A DNA stretch of 64,000 nt from Schistocerca nitens (lineage: Eukaryota; Arthropoda; Insecta; Orthoptera; Acrididae). Positions 42,709 to 53,269 of the stretch are shown here, piece after piece (within the stretch, counting starts at the first letter, position 1; each line of letters starts with the position of its first letter). The stretch covers positions 10,276,501 to 10,340,500 of the forward strand of contig NC_064615.1 in assembly GCF_023898315.1 (NCBI RefSeq), given 5' to 3'. Position numbers and translations under genes: made by a program. The notes under the pieces were generated by a model, which saw nothing but the letters and a program-made list of their open reading frames with translations, was not told where the DNA came from and searched no databases.

Positions 42709-44924
42709 TCTACATCTACATCTACGTGATTACTCTGCTATTCACAATAAAGTGCCTGGTAGAGGGTTCAATGAACCACCTTCATGCTGTCGCTCTACTG
42801 TTCCACTCTCGAACGGCACGCGGGAAAAACGAGCACTTAAATTTTTCCATGCGAGCCCTGATTTCTCTTATTTTATCGTGATGATCATTTCTCCCTGTGT
42901 AGGTGGGTGCCAACAGAATGTTTTCGCAATCGGAGGAGAAAACTGGTGATTGAAATTTCACGAGAGGATCCCGTCGCAACGAAAAACTCCTTTGTTTTAA
43001 TGATTGCCACTCCAACTCACGTATCATGTCTGTGGCACTATCTCCCCTATTTCACGATAGTACAAAACGAGCTGCCCTTCTTTGTACTTTTTGCATGTCA
43101 TCCATCAGTCCCACCTGATGCGGATCGCACACCCCACGGCATTACTCAAGCATAGGGCGGACAAGCATAGTGTAAACAGTCTCTTTGGTAGACCTGTTGC
43201 ACCTTCTAAGTGTTTTGCCAATGAATCGCAGTCTTTGGTTTGATCTACCCACAATATTATCTATGTGATCGTTCCAATTTACGTTACTTGTAATTGCAAT
43301 CCCTAAGTATTTCGTTGAATTTGCAGCCTTCAGATTTGTGTGACTTATCGCGTAATCGAAATTTAGCTGATTTCTTTTAGTACTCATGTGAATAACTTCA
43401 CACTTTTCTTTATTCAGGGTCAACTGCCACTTTTCGCACCATACACATATCTTATCTAAATCATTTTGCAAGTCGTTCTGATCATCTGATGACTTTACAA
43501 GACGGTAAATGATTGCATCATCTGCAAACAATCTAAGACGGCTACTCAGATTGTCTCCTATGTCGTTAATATAGATCAGGAACAATAGAGGGCCTATAAC
43601 ACTCCCTTGGGGAGCGCCGGATATTACTTCTGTTTTACTCGATGACTTTCCGTCTATTACTACGAACTGTGACCTTTCTGACAGGAAATGACGAATCCAG
43701 TCGCTCAGGTGAGGCGATACTCCGTAGGCACGCAGTTTGATTAGAAGACGCTTTTGAGGAACGGTGACGAAAGCCTTCTGGAAACCTAAAAATATGGAAT
43801 CAATTTGACATCCCCTGTCGATAGCACTTATTACTTCATCAGTATAAAGAGCTAGTTGTGTTTCACAAGAACGATATTTTCTGAATCCGTGCTGACTATA
43901 TGTCAATAAATCGTTTTCTTCGAAGTACTTCATAATGTTCGAATACAGTATACGTTCTAAAACCCTACTGGAAATCGACTTTAGTGATATAGGCCTGTAA
44001 TTCAGCGGATTACTCCTACTTCCCTTTTTGTGTATTGGTGTGACTTGAGCTATTTTCCAGTCTTTGGGTACGTATCTTTCTGTGAGCGAGTGGTTGTATA
44101 TAATTGCCAAATATGGAGCTATTTTATCAGCATACTCTGAGAGGAAGCTGACTGGTATACAATCTGGATCGGAGGCCTTGCCTTTATTAAGTGATTTAAG
44201 CTGCTTTGTTATACCGAGGATATCTGCTTCTATGTTTCTCATCTTGGCCGATGTTCTTGATTGGAATTCAGGAATATTTACTTCGTCTTCTCTGGTGAAG
44301 GAGTTTCGGAAAACCGTGTTTAATAACTCTGCTTTAGTGGCACTGTCATCAGTGACTTCACAGTTGTTATCGCGCAGTGAAGGTATTGATTGTGTCTTGC
44401 CACTGGTGTGCTTTATGTATGACCAGAATCTCTTTGGGTTTTCTGCCAGATTTGGAGACAGAATTTCGTTGTGGAAATTATTAAAAGCATCTCGCATTGA
44501 AGTACGCGCCATATTTCGAACTTCTGTAAAACTTTGTCAATCTTGGCGATTTTGCGTTCTTTTAAATTTGACATGCTTTTTTCGTTGCTTCTGTAACAAC
44601 GATCTGGCCCGTTTTGTGTACCATGGGGGATCAGTACCATTACTTATTAATTTATGTGGTATCTCTCAATTGCCGTTGATACTATCTCTTTGAAAACATT
44701 CCACAACTTTTCTACACTAACGTGATCAGATCGGAAGGAGAGAAGACTGTCTCTTAACAAGGCGTTAAGAGCATTTTTATCAGCTTTTTTAAATAGATAC
44801 ACTTTGCGTTTCTTTTTGATGGTAGTAGGTGTTACGGTATTCAGCCTAGCAGCAACTGCCTTGTGGTCGCTAATCCCTGAATTCGTCACAACACTCACTA
44901 TTTGTCCAGCATTATTTGTTGCTC
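42709..44924 (-). mobile_element. CR1-like LINE, best copy
   Basis: Tail read as TCTACATCTACATCTACG at 42709-42726. It extends from the end of the endonuclease (44898) to the 3' end, 2.2 kb, 5'-truncated. Reverse orientation inside the Jockey-like LINE; no convincing duplication. Confidence 0.9.
42782..44898 (-). pseudogene. CR1-like ORF2, endonuclease end and RT
   Basis: Frame one (44898-44647): GISDHKAVAARLN, the endonuclease SDH motif. After a shift, a 456-codon open frame (44512-43142) covers the RT: LNKGKASDPDCIPVSFLSEY, VPKDWKIAQVTPIHKKGS, NYRPISLKSISSRVLERI, QHGFRKYRSCETQLALY, IDSIFLGFQKAF (Gly where Asp is usual), GAPQGSVIGPLLFLIYIND and the intact catalytic FADDAIIYRLV. It then stops at LVRPMLE; the C-terminal block WQSLKQRSFSLRR to REWNSRATA is in another frame (43027-42782). 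It is the reference for the other CR1 copies. The FLDF to FLGF change removes the first catalytic Asp. Confidence 0.9.
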
Positions 44925-45514
44925 TCCGATAATACTACGCTCTACACGCGCAATAAGGGCGCGCAGCTGATGCTCAGTCGCCTGCAGCTCGCTTGCAACG
45001 ACATCGGAGCATGAGTCATCAAATGGTGGCTCAAATTAAATGGAGCGAAAAGGCAAGCGCAGTTGGATTCCAGATGCGCTGGAGCAAGTGCGGATCATTG
45101 GAGGTCCCGTTCCGTAGTCTGGCAGTGGCAAATACCTCTGCACCACCTTGCATCGGCGCCTGACGTGAAGACCACACATCCGAGAGGTAAGAGGCCGAGC
45201 GTTCTGAAGGGTGCGCTTGCTGTACCCCCTACTCAACCCACAACTACTCTGCCCACACACTGCAGTATCTCGCTGTACCTCGCACTCATCAGGCCGTTGC
45301 TGCAGTACACGGCCGTAGCGTGGGGAAACGCGGCAGAAACACACCTGAAGACACAGCAAGCAGTGCGGAACAGAGCCGGCCGTCTGGCGCAGTACCTTCC
45401 CCACTATTCTGCCACGAGACAGCTATGCGACGTCGAGGGAATCCCGACGCTGAAGTGACGCTTCCGCAAGCTCGCCACCAGCTTCTACGGTTCGGTGCGG
45501 ACGTCGGAAAACCT

Positions 45515-46708
45515 AGTAGATTATATTAGTTTTTCGTTCCACAGATGCGTGCTGAGGAGATCCTCGTGGATGTGGAACATGTCAATTTTTTTTAGCTGAA
45601 ATAACAATGGTAATAGTATGAGTATCTACAATACATCATTTGTTTCTATTAAAAAATTCGTCAGTGGAGTAGGAGTTCGCCACTAGTAAGTCTTTCAGGC
45701 TCCTTTTAAAGCGGTCATTATTTTTAACTAAATTTTTTATGTTTGCTGGCAAATTATTGAAGATTAGTGTTCCTGAGTAGTGGACTCCTTTTTGAACTAA
45801 AGTAAGTGCTTTTAAGTCCTTGTGCAGATCATTTTTGTTCCTGGTATTGTATGTATGAACTGAGCTGTTTGTTGGAAAGAGAGATATATTATTTAGGACA
45901 AATTTCGTTAAGGAGTAAATATACTGAGAGGCAGTAGTTGGTATACCCAGTTCTTTGAAGAGGTTTCTACAGGACGTCCGTGAATTTACTCCACAAATAA
46001 TACGTATTACACGGTTTTTGACCCTGAAAACCTTTGTTTGACTTGAACAGTTACCCCAAAATATTAGACCATATGACATTATGCAATGAAAGTAGGCAAA
46101 GTACGCAAGCTTTTTCATTTTCATGTCGCCTATCTCTGCTAACACTCGAATTGCAAATGCAAATTTGTTAAGGCGTTTCTGCAGTTCTGTGGTATGCTCC
46201 TCCCAACTGAATTTATTATCAAGTTGTAATCCCAGGAATTTAAGACTCTCAACCTCTTCTATCTGCTCTTCTTCATACTTTATGCATATGCTAGATGGAA
46301 ACCTCTTACACGTTCTGAATTGCATATAGTGAGTCTTTCCAAAGTTTAATGTCAGTGAGTTGGCTTTAAACCATTTATTAATATCCATGAAAATATCATT
46401 AGCAGATCTTTCTAGAACTACATTCGATATACTATTTATTGCAATACTTGTGTGATCTGCAAACAATTCGAACTCTGCTTCTGGCTGTGTAACTGATGAG
46501 AGATCATTAATGTACACAAGAAAAAGCAATGACCCTAAGATGGATCCTTGTGGGACACCACATGTAATTTCTTCCCATTCTGATGATGACTGATGACTTA
46601 ATTCACTAGTCCCTTGCACTGACACCCTTTGTTTCCTGTTAGCGAGGTATGACTTGAACCATTTTGCAGCACTGCCCGTGACACCATAGAATTCTAAAAT
46701 AGTGGTCA
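45515..46708 (-). mobile_element. LINE (Jockey/CR1 group), 5'-truncated
   Basis: Minus-strand LINE with a 3' UTR ending in the AT-rich GGAACGAAAAACTAATATAA (about 45523-45542). It abuts the Jockey-like LINE end to end. Homology at the 5' side stops at about 46708. Different family from both the CR1-like and the Jockey-like copies. Confidence 0.82.
45636..46708 (-). pseudogene. LINE reverse transcriptase, C-terminal half, open frame
   Basis: About 350 codons in one frame from LEFYGVTGSAAKWFKSYLAN (46700) to the stop at 45636. Motifs: ITCGVPQGSILGSLLFLVYINDLS, then the catalytic box as FADHTS, where the second Asp is His, so it is inactive. Next come KWFKANSLTLNFGKTHYM, LKFLGLQLDNKFSWEEH, KLAYFAYFHCIMSYGLIFWGN, VIRIICGV, CRNLFKELGIPTTASQYIY and YNTRNKNDLH near the end. 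No stop occurs within it, which suggests a fairly recent insertion despite the altered active site. Confidence 0.85.
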
Positions 46709-47110
46709 GACGACAGGGCAGTCAAGGTCACCGGCGCCCGGCTGGAGACGGCGGGACCTGCTGCTGGAGTGACAAATACGGCAGCAAGAGAAGAACAAAC
46801 ATACATATGTGTCAACCGAAAAGGGGAAACTAATATGCAAAGTCAACACTTTCTACATTAATCTCCGAAGCAGAAACAGGGCGCTTCGCTTAACCTGCGT
46901 CAACCACGCTTGGAATGCACATCATTCACGTCTGTCTGTCTGTCTGTCTGTCTCCTGGGAGGTTATTCGATCGTAGTCAGGTGCGCTACAGAATGGGCCG
47001 TGCTTTCGCCCGCAACAGCCACGCTTAAGCCTCGGGCGGCGTTAAAGGTGACTGGCATTATTGTTTTTCATTCGAATGATATATCGCTCATGTGTAGAAG
47101 TGAACTTAAC
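46709..47110. other. No gene; (TCTG)n microsatellite
   Basis: A tetranucleotide TCTG tract lies at 46931-46953 (about six units). Otherwise nothing recognised. Confidence 0.5.
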
Positions 47111-47272
47111 TGACTATATGTAAATTGAATGTGGAGAGGGGCAGCTGTCAGGTGCATCGGGACATTACGCGGAATCAGCGGCGACGAGTGAAAATGTGTA
47201 CCGGACCGGCATTCGTTCCCTGAATCTCCTGCTTATTAGGCAGGCGCGTTAACCACTGCGATATACGGGCTA
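47111..47272 (-). mobile_element. tRNA-derived SINE-like repeat, family 3
   Basis: Minus strand: ATATCGCAGTGGTTAACGCG (A-box-like AGTGGTTAACG), GCCTGCCTAATAAGCAGGAG (anticodon-arm-like hairpin), a degenerate B box (GAACGAATGCC), then a body with TTTTCACTCGTCG and TGTCCCGATGCACCTG. Resembles a repeat I recall from the same kind of genome. No duplication identified. Confidence 0.6.
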
Positions 47273-47697
47273 CAGCGTTATCGTAACTGCGCGATTCATT
47301 GAAGTCATTATTTATTTCGAAAGCCCGTGTTTCGCTCAGTGTTCTATGTGCCACCCACTACAATACAAAAACCGCGTGCAACTGTCCGAGATTACTCTCC
47401 ACTTGTAAGGCGAGCAATTAACTTTGAGCAGTAAGATAGGACAAGATTTAATGGTTTTTCAACACTGATACTTGTACGTGAGAAATTAAGACTTAATTCA
47501 CTGATCGCATAAACGACAGTAGACTTGTTTATCTTCATGGTTCCTGATTCTTTTGCATTAATATTAGACAGTTAAAACATTTTCTGTCAGTTTCGGCGAG
47601 CTGAGTAGTGGACCTGTGAATGCAAGATTATTGAAAAACAAGTTCTCTATCGCTTTCTGGTTATTGGTACAAATAGCTTATACGCCCTTGTACACTG

Positions 47698-47880
47698 GAG
47701 CGATGGTCGAGGGGTTCTAGGCGTTTCCGTCCGGAAGCGCGCGGCTGCTATCGGTCGCAAGTTCGAATCCTGCCTCGGGCATGGGTGTGTGTGATGTCCT
47801 TAGGTTAGTTAGGTTTAAGTAGTTCTAAGTCTAGGGCACTGATGACCTCAGATGTTAAGTTCCATAGTGCTTAGAGCCAT
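47698..47880 (+). mobile_element. SINE family 1 at a Tc1 element terminus
   Basis: 5'-shortened copy with B box GTTCGAATCC, ending AGAGCCAT. Perfect 12-bp duplication CCTTGTACACTG at 47686-47697 and 47881-47892. The duplicated word includes the TA target and first bases (CACTG) of the Tc1-like element starting at 47888, so the SINE came later. Confidence 0.93.
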
Positions 47881-47887
47881 CCTTGTA

Positions 47888-48998
47888 CACTGAAGAATCT
47901 CGTACACCTGCCTAATATCGTGTACGGCTCCCGCGAGAACGCAGTGCTGGCATGGACTCGACTAATGTCTGAAGTAGTGCTGGAGAGAACTGATTCCATC
48001 AGTCCTGCAGTGCTGGTCACATATCAATAAGAGTACGAGGAGGTTGGAGATCTCTCCTGAACATCGCGTTGCAAGGCATCCCAGATATGCTCAATAATGT
48101 TCACGTCTGTGGAGTTTGGTGGCCAGCGGATTTTTTAAACTCAAAAGAGTCTTTCTTGAGCCACTCTGTAGGAATTCTGGACGTGTTGGGCGTCGCATTG
48201 TCCTGCTACAGTCAGAGTCGTATCTAGCCGTTTCAAGGGTCCCACATCACTCCAGCTGCACACGCCCCATACCATTACAGAGCCTGCAACAGCTTGAACA
48301 GTCCCCTGCTGACATGCAGGATCCATGGATTCATGAGGTTGTCTCCCTACCTGTACACGTCCATCCGCTCGATACAACTTGAAACGAGATTCGTCCGACC
48401 AGTCAACATGTTTCCTGTCATCAACAGTCTAAGGTCGGTGTTGACGGGCCCAGGCTAGGCGTAAAGTTTTTTGTTGTGCAATCATCAAGGGTACATGAGT
48501 GGACCTATTGCTCCGAAAGCTCATATCGATGACGTTTCGTTGAATGGTTCGCGCTCTGACACTCGTTGATGGCCCAGAGCTGAAATGTGGAGCAAGTTGC
48601 AGAAGGGTTGAAATTCTGTCAAGCTGAACGATTCTCTTCAGTCATTGTTGGTCTCGTTCTTGCAGGATCTTTCTCCAACAGCAGCATTGTCGTACATTTG
48701 ATGCTTTACCGGATTCCTGATAGTCACGGTACACTCGTGGAATGATCGTATGGGAAAATCCCCACTTCATCGCTACCTCGGGGATACTGTGTCCCACCGC
48801 TCGTGCGCCGACCATAACAACACTTCCAAACTCACTTAAATCTTGCTAACCTGCCGTTGTAGCAGCAATAACTGATCTAAAACTGCGCTAGACGCTTGTC
48901 TTATATAGGCGTTGCCGACCGCAGCACCGTATTCTGCCTGTTTACATATCTCTGTATTTGAATATGCAAGCTTATATCAGTTTTTTGGCGCTTAAGTG
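47888..48998 (-). mobile_element. Tc1-like transposon, internally deleted
   Basis: Ends CACTGAAG (47888) and CTTAAGTG (48991-48998), flanked by TA (47886-47887 and 48999-49000). Length 1111 bp, shorter than a full Tc1 because part of the catalytic region is missing. Third Tc1 family in the window. Confidence 0.85.
47900..48855 (-). pseudogene. Tc1-like transposase relic, deletion in catalytic core
   Basis: The family start codon reads ACG near 48853. Recognisable blocks are RAVGHSIPEVAMKWGF, VYRDYQESGKAS (helix-turn-helix), VDWSDESRFKLYRADGR with the first Asp near 48395, HESMDPACQQGTVQA, GSVMVWGVCSWSDVGPLKRLDTTL. Next comes a deletion joining to AGQCDAQHVQ, a shifted form of the second-Asp block (QDNATPH). 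Remaining C-terminal text follows to about 47900. Many stops. The deletion of about 100 bp is judged against the remembered family. Confidence 0.78.
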
Positions 48999-49334
48999 TA
49001 AAATGCAGTGGTATCAAAACGTCGCACAGGATTACCAAACATTAAAAACGTACAGAAATTAAAGAACAAATACAATAATTATACTCGCCACAGTACAGGA
49101 GATGATTTTACCTTTAAAGATGTACTACACCACGAAGATTACGTGCTACAGACGCGAAATTTAACCGACAGGAAGAACATGCTGTCATATGCAAATGATT
49201 AGCTTTTCAGAGCACTCACAAAAGGTTGGCACCGGTGGCGACACCTACAACGTGCTGACATCAGGAAAGTTTCCAACCGATTTCTCATACATAAACAGCA
49301 GTTGACCGGCGTTGCCTGGTGAAACGTTGTTGTG

Positions 49335-51986
49335 ATGCCTCGTGTAAGGAGGAGAAATGCGTACCATCACGTTTCAGACGTTGATAAAGGTCGGATTGTA
49401 GCCTGTCGCGATTGCGGTTTATCGTATCGCGTCATTGCTGCTCGCGTTGGTCGAGATCCAATGACTGTTAGCAGAATATAGAATCTGTGGGTTCAGGAGG
49501 GTAATACGGAACGCCGTGCTGGATCCCAACGGCTTCGTACCACTAGCAGTCGAGATGACAGGCATCTTAGCCGCGTGGCTGTAACGGATCGTGCAGCCAC
49601 GTCTCGATCCCTGAGTCAACAGATGGGGACGTTTGCAAGACAACAACCATCTGCAGGAACAGTTCGACGAAATTTGCAGCAGCATGGACTATCAGATCTG
49701 AGACCATGGCTACGGTTACCCTTGACGCTGCATCACAGACAGGAGCGCCTGTGATGGTTTACTCAACGACGAACCTGGGTGTACGAATCGCAAAACGTCA
49801 TTCTTTCGGATGAATCCAGGTTCTGTTTGCAGCATTATGATGGTCGCATCCGTGTTTGGCGACATTGCGGTGAACGCACATTGGAAGCGTGTATTCGTCA
49901 TCGCCATACTGGCGTATCACCCGGCGTGATGGTACGGAGTGTGTAACCTCCCCCTCACTTATCGACCTTAATGACAGTGACAATTTAAACCGCGTGTACC
50001 TAATGGAAATTTGGGAAAAGCAATCGTCACCGAAGTTAATTTGTCGGTAAAGAGGGAGGAAAGGGTTACATCTAAATGAAAGGAAAAATGCAAATGAAAC
50101 TGGTGGAAATTAATTTTGAAAAGGGGTAAAGTTAATAAAGAAAGTAAATGTGCGGCCGTTACGTCAACAATTAACCAGCGGTAATTAGATATTTGAGATT
50201 TGGGGGAAATTACGGTCGCCAGTCCTAAGGACAATTACTATAGTAACTGAAAAAGAAAGGTTATTACACATATAATTAGCACTCGAAGCGTGGCAACTGA
50301 AGGTTGACACGTGTAGTGTGAAAACTGGAAGGTTGTCAGAAGTAATAAATTTCGCTACACTCTGACTTAATTTAGCAAAAGAATTAATCAAACCGGAAAA
50401 TCGAAAGTTAATTTAGTGACTGAAGTTAATAGTGAGCTTTCTTTCTGAAGCACATCGAAATTCAGTAAAATACGGTTAGTCTTGGACTACCTCAACAATC
50501 ATTTCAAAGGCAACATGACTCTACGCAATTTAGAAATAAGAGATTTAACTCTGAACTTGAATTAAATGATTCTGAACAATTAACAATAGTAAAATTTAGT
50601 ACGTACCAAGCTGAGCTGCAGTCACAGGTAAGCTAAATATGCTAACAAAACTCGCACTCTTAATTTGTGCTCGTGTAATCTAAATATTGTAGCCAGCTAT
50701 AAATACTTTAACTGAACTTTGAAATTAAAGCAGTGAAATTGAATTATATTATTTTAATGCTGGCGTTTGAATTTCAACGACACTCGGGTTCATTTCGGAA
50801 AAGGAAGGGACCCTGCTTGGCAATGCAATTGGGACAATGAGCAACAAAGGTTCATGCTAAGTTGCTGTAATTTTGTGATGCAACAATTTTAAAAGCTGAG
50901 GTCTGCCACACAGTTCTAAAACTTTACGTGCTTCCAGTCTTCCTTGTTGGTTGATTGAAGGTTTGAAGCCGTCGATCGAGGAGGTGGCGACAGTCACTCA
51001 TTGTCGGCCGTCGCTGTTGCAGAAGCTGGATGTTGGCGCGCCTTCATCTCGACACGGTCACCAGGCGAAACGGGCTCTTCATGTGCACCAGCTAATGCTT
51101 CCCGTCCGCGACACCGTGTCAGAAACTATCATAGCAAGTCGAGCGCAATTACATACTGCCAAACCCCGAACGCGCGGCAACTCGCGGGAGCGTCACACAA
51201 CACACCTGCTCCACTGCACTACCCCAGCCAGACTCCCTCTTTGCTCTGCCCGCGCTCCACGAGGCAGAGTTAACACTACCAAAGATCCTACACACTTTGA
51301 TTCTTCACACGACCTATCGATGTAATCGTTCGATAGCAGTTTTCCCTAGGCAAGACCCAGCGTAAAAATACAAATAATATTTACGAAACAAACCAATTAT
51401 ACATCGACATAAATGCATATATATATATATATATACAAATAGTAAAACAATTACAATATATAAAGGTACAGAAATGTCATATATTCAAGTAACAAAATAA
51501 GGAAAAAACAGTACAATAGATGGAAATAGGAGGATATGCATTTCCGGCGTTACAAGTGCCATTGGTTACACGTCTCGGTCACCTCTTGTTCGCATTGACG
51601 GCACTTTGAACAGTGGACGTTACATTTTAGATGTGTTACAATCCGTGGCTCTACCCTTCATTAGATCCCTGAGAAATCCTACATTTCAGCAGGATAATAC
51701 ACGACCGCATGTTGCAGATCCTGTACGGGCCTTTCTGCATACAGAAAATGTTCGAAAGCTGCCCTGGCCAGCACATTCTCCAGATCTCTCACCAATTGTC
51801 TGGTCAATGGTGGCCGAGCAACTGGCTCGTCACAATATGCCAGTCACTACTCTTGATGAACAGTGGTATCGTGTTGAAGCTGAATGGGCAGCTGTACCTG
51901 TACACGCCATCCAAGCTCTGTTTGAATCAATGTCCAGGCGTATCAAGGCCGTTATTACGGCCAGAGATGGTTGTTCTGGGTACTGA
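49335..51986 (+). pseudogene. Tc1-like transposase, LTR insertion, catalytic Glu deleted
   Basis: Starts MPRVRRRNAYHHVSD at 49335. Helix-turn-helix region with a stop near 49480 (VSRI then stop) and another near 49754. The first Asp block LSDESRFCLQH is near 49800, then ERTLEACIRHRHTGVSPGVMV up to the LTR. After the LTR: AIGYTSRSPLVRIDG, FQQDNTRPHVADPV (second Asp) and AHSPDLSPIVWSMV. The family has SPIENVWSMV here, so a 6-bp deletion has removed Glu-Asn, including the third catalytic residue. It ends GCSGY at 51986. Confidence 0.9.
49942..51554. mobile_element. solo LTR, 1.6 kb, in Tc1 transposase
   Basis: Starts TGTAACCTCCCCCTCACTTA and ends TTCCGGCGTTACA, flanked by AGTG (49938-49941 and 51555-51558), a 4-bp duplication. 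TG...CA ends and 4-bp duplication fit a Gypsy-type LTR. Inner landmarks: GTCGCCAGTCCTAAGG near 50215 and an (AT)n tract at about 51418-51435. The 124-codon frame at 50951-51325 inside it has no motif. Confidence 0.75.
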
Positions 51987-52123
51987 TTTCTGAGGATCTA
52001 TGCACCCAAATTGTGTGCAAATGTAATCACATGCCAGTTCTAGTATAATATATTTGTCCAATGAATACTCGTTTATCATCTGCATTTCTTCTTGGTGTAG
52101 CAATTTTAATGGCCAGTAGTGTA

Positions 52124-53200
52124 CATAGCAACGTTTCTCGCTATACTAGACAGTGCAGACGGAATGATCTGTAAACAAAGTGTTTTAGCCACGAGCTGCC
52201 TTCACCTGCCGTTCGTCGCCCGTGTGTCACAGAGCATTCCAGCTGACTGAATATGGTTTTCTTCTTCAGGCGAGAATTTAATGCGTCTTTGAAGGCGGTA
52301 ACACAGCGCAGTTGCCTTGTCAACAAGATTTTTGCTGCGGGATCGCAGAAAAACATTAGCGTACAAAGCCGAAGGGCGTCGGCAGTGCCGGTGCTTTGCG
52401 ATGCAGGTATGCTATTCCCCGCTGACAGTGATGGATGACGCAAAAAAAGTCACAACTATGGCAGCAGAGAAACCTGCTCTCATAGAACTGTGCCTTATGC
52501 TCATAAATTCTCCGCGTCTCCAACGAAACGTGCCTCATTGTAATCTGTCTCTCGCCTTCAGAGACTTCTCACTGTCAGTGGGTGGGTGGTGCCTTCTGTT
52601 ACTCTCTACGACCAAGACGGACATCACGTGAAAGGAACTCTCTTCTTGCTGACACCTGTCTTCTTGTTAACTCTAAATTAAAAAGTGGACAATAGGGGTA
52701 CTTGCATATTAAAGCAACAAGGCCTTTTTATTTTATTTGCAAAGGCCGTTATAAAGCGCAGAAAGAAATCGAAGTCCTGCCCCGTTCTGGTGTTAGATGT
52801 TAAGATGCAAAACATTAATAAAACTAAATAAATACCTCAGCGAATCTGATTAATGGTGTGTCAGAGCACCTTAAGCCTGTCTTACTGCAGCAGTTCCTCA
52901 CGGAGTGGACGTGTGTAATTTTCTACCATTGATCATTTTCTGCACCACTCCTATCCCCCAGCAGTGGACAGATTTTTACTTCACCCACTTGTTCATCAAA
53001 CGACAGCTGAACAGAATTAAGCAAGTTGAATGGAACGTTAACAGTTCGGAATACTTCGTCTAGGTTATTTAACAGCATGGATGCTTAATATGTTGGCAAA
53101 ATTATAGCCCCTAATTCATGCTTTACAATGGCCCAATGATTGTTTTTGGTATGAAAACTGATTTCGGATTTAAACTGCTGGTGTTATATTATCGTAGGCG
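52124..53200. other. No gene seen
   Basis: Overlapping frames of 60-104 codons near 52140-52630 show no motif. Nothing recognised. Confidence 0.4.
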
Positions 53201-53269
53201 TTTTTTTTTAATATCCATCTTTTATTCCACATGTTTGAAAGTTTTACAGTGTGTAGATACATCCATTAG

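Larger units (their letters stand above)
42560..45458 (+). pseudogene. Jockey-like reverse transcriptase, interrupted at active site
   Basis: Before the insertion: HIRARLPQGSMLGPLLYSV then HTADVSKTTPSLHLVLY, ending at 42708. After it: SDNTTLYTRNKGAQLMLSRL, LACNDIGA, a stop, KWWLKLNGAK (44925-45060). Then SLYLALIRPLLQYTAVAWGN, HLKTQQAVRNRAGRLAQYLP and DVEGIPTLK to 45458, with a shift to FRKLATSFYGSV. The catalytic YADD reads Y-SDN, so the second Asp is Asn. The CR1 LINE entered between Y and SDN. Confidence 0.8.
42560..45514 (+). mobile_element. Jockey-like LINE, split by CR1-like LINE
   Basis: Left part ends at 42708, right part resumes at about 44925 and ends at 45514. Joining them restores the RT catalytic region. 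The right part ends abruptly against the convergent LINE at 45515. The 5' limit is vague. Confidence 0.8.
49124..52121 (+). mobile_element. Tc1-like transposon split by solo LTR
   Basis: Same family as 9573-10932. The right end GGCCAGTAGTG (52111-52121) is followed by TA. The left end keeps only CTACACCACGAAGA (about 49124), the outer 20 or so bases being lost. The LTR at 49942-51554 interrupts it. Confidence 0.9.

Noticed and set aside
50951..51325. 124-codon frame inside the 1.6-kb LTR
   Set aside because: Low-complexity, GC-rich frame with no motif and no counterpart in the related LTR at 55.4 kb.
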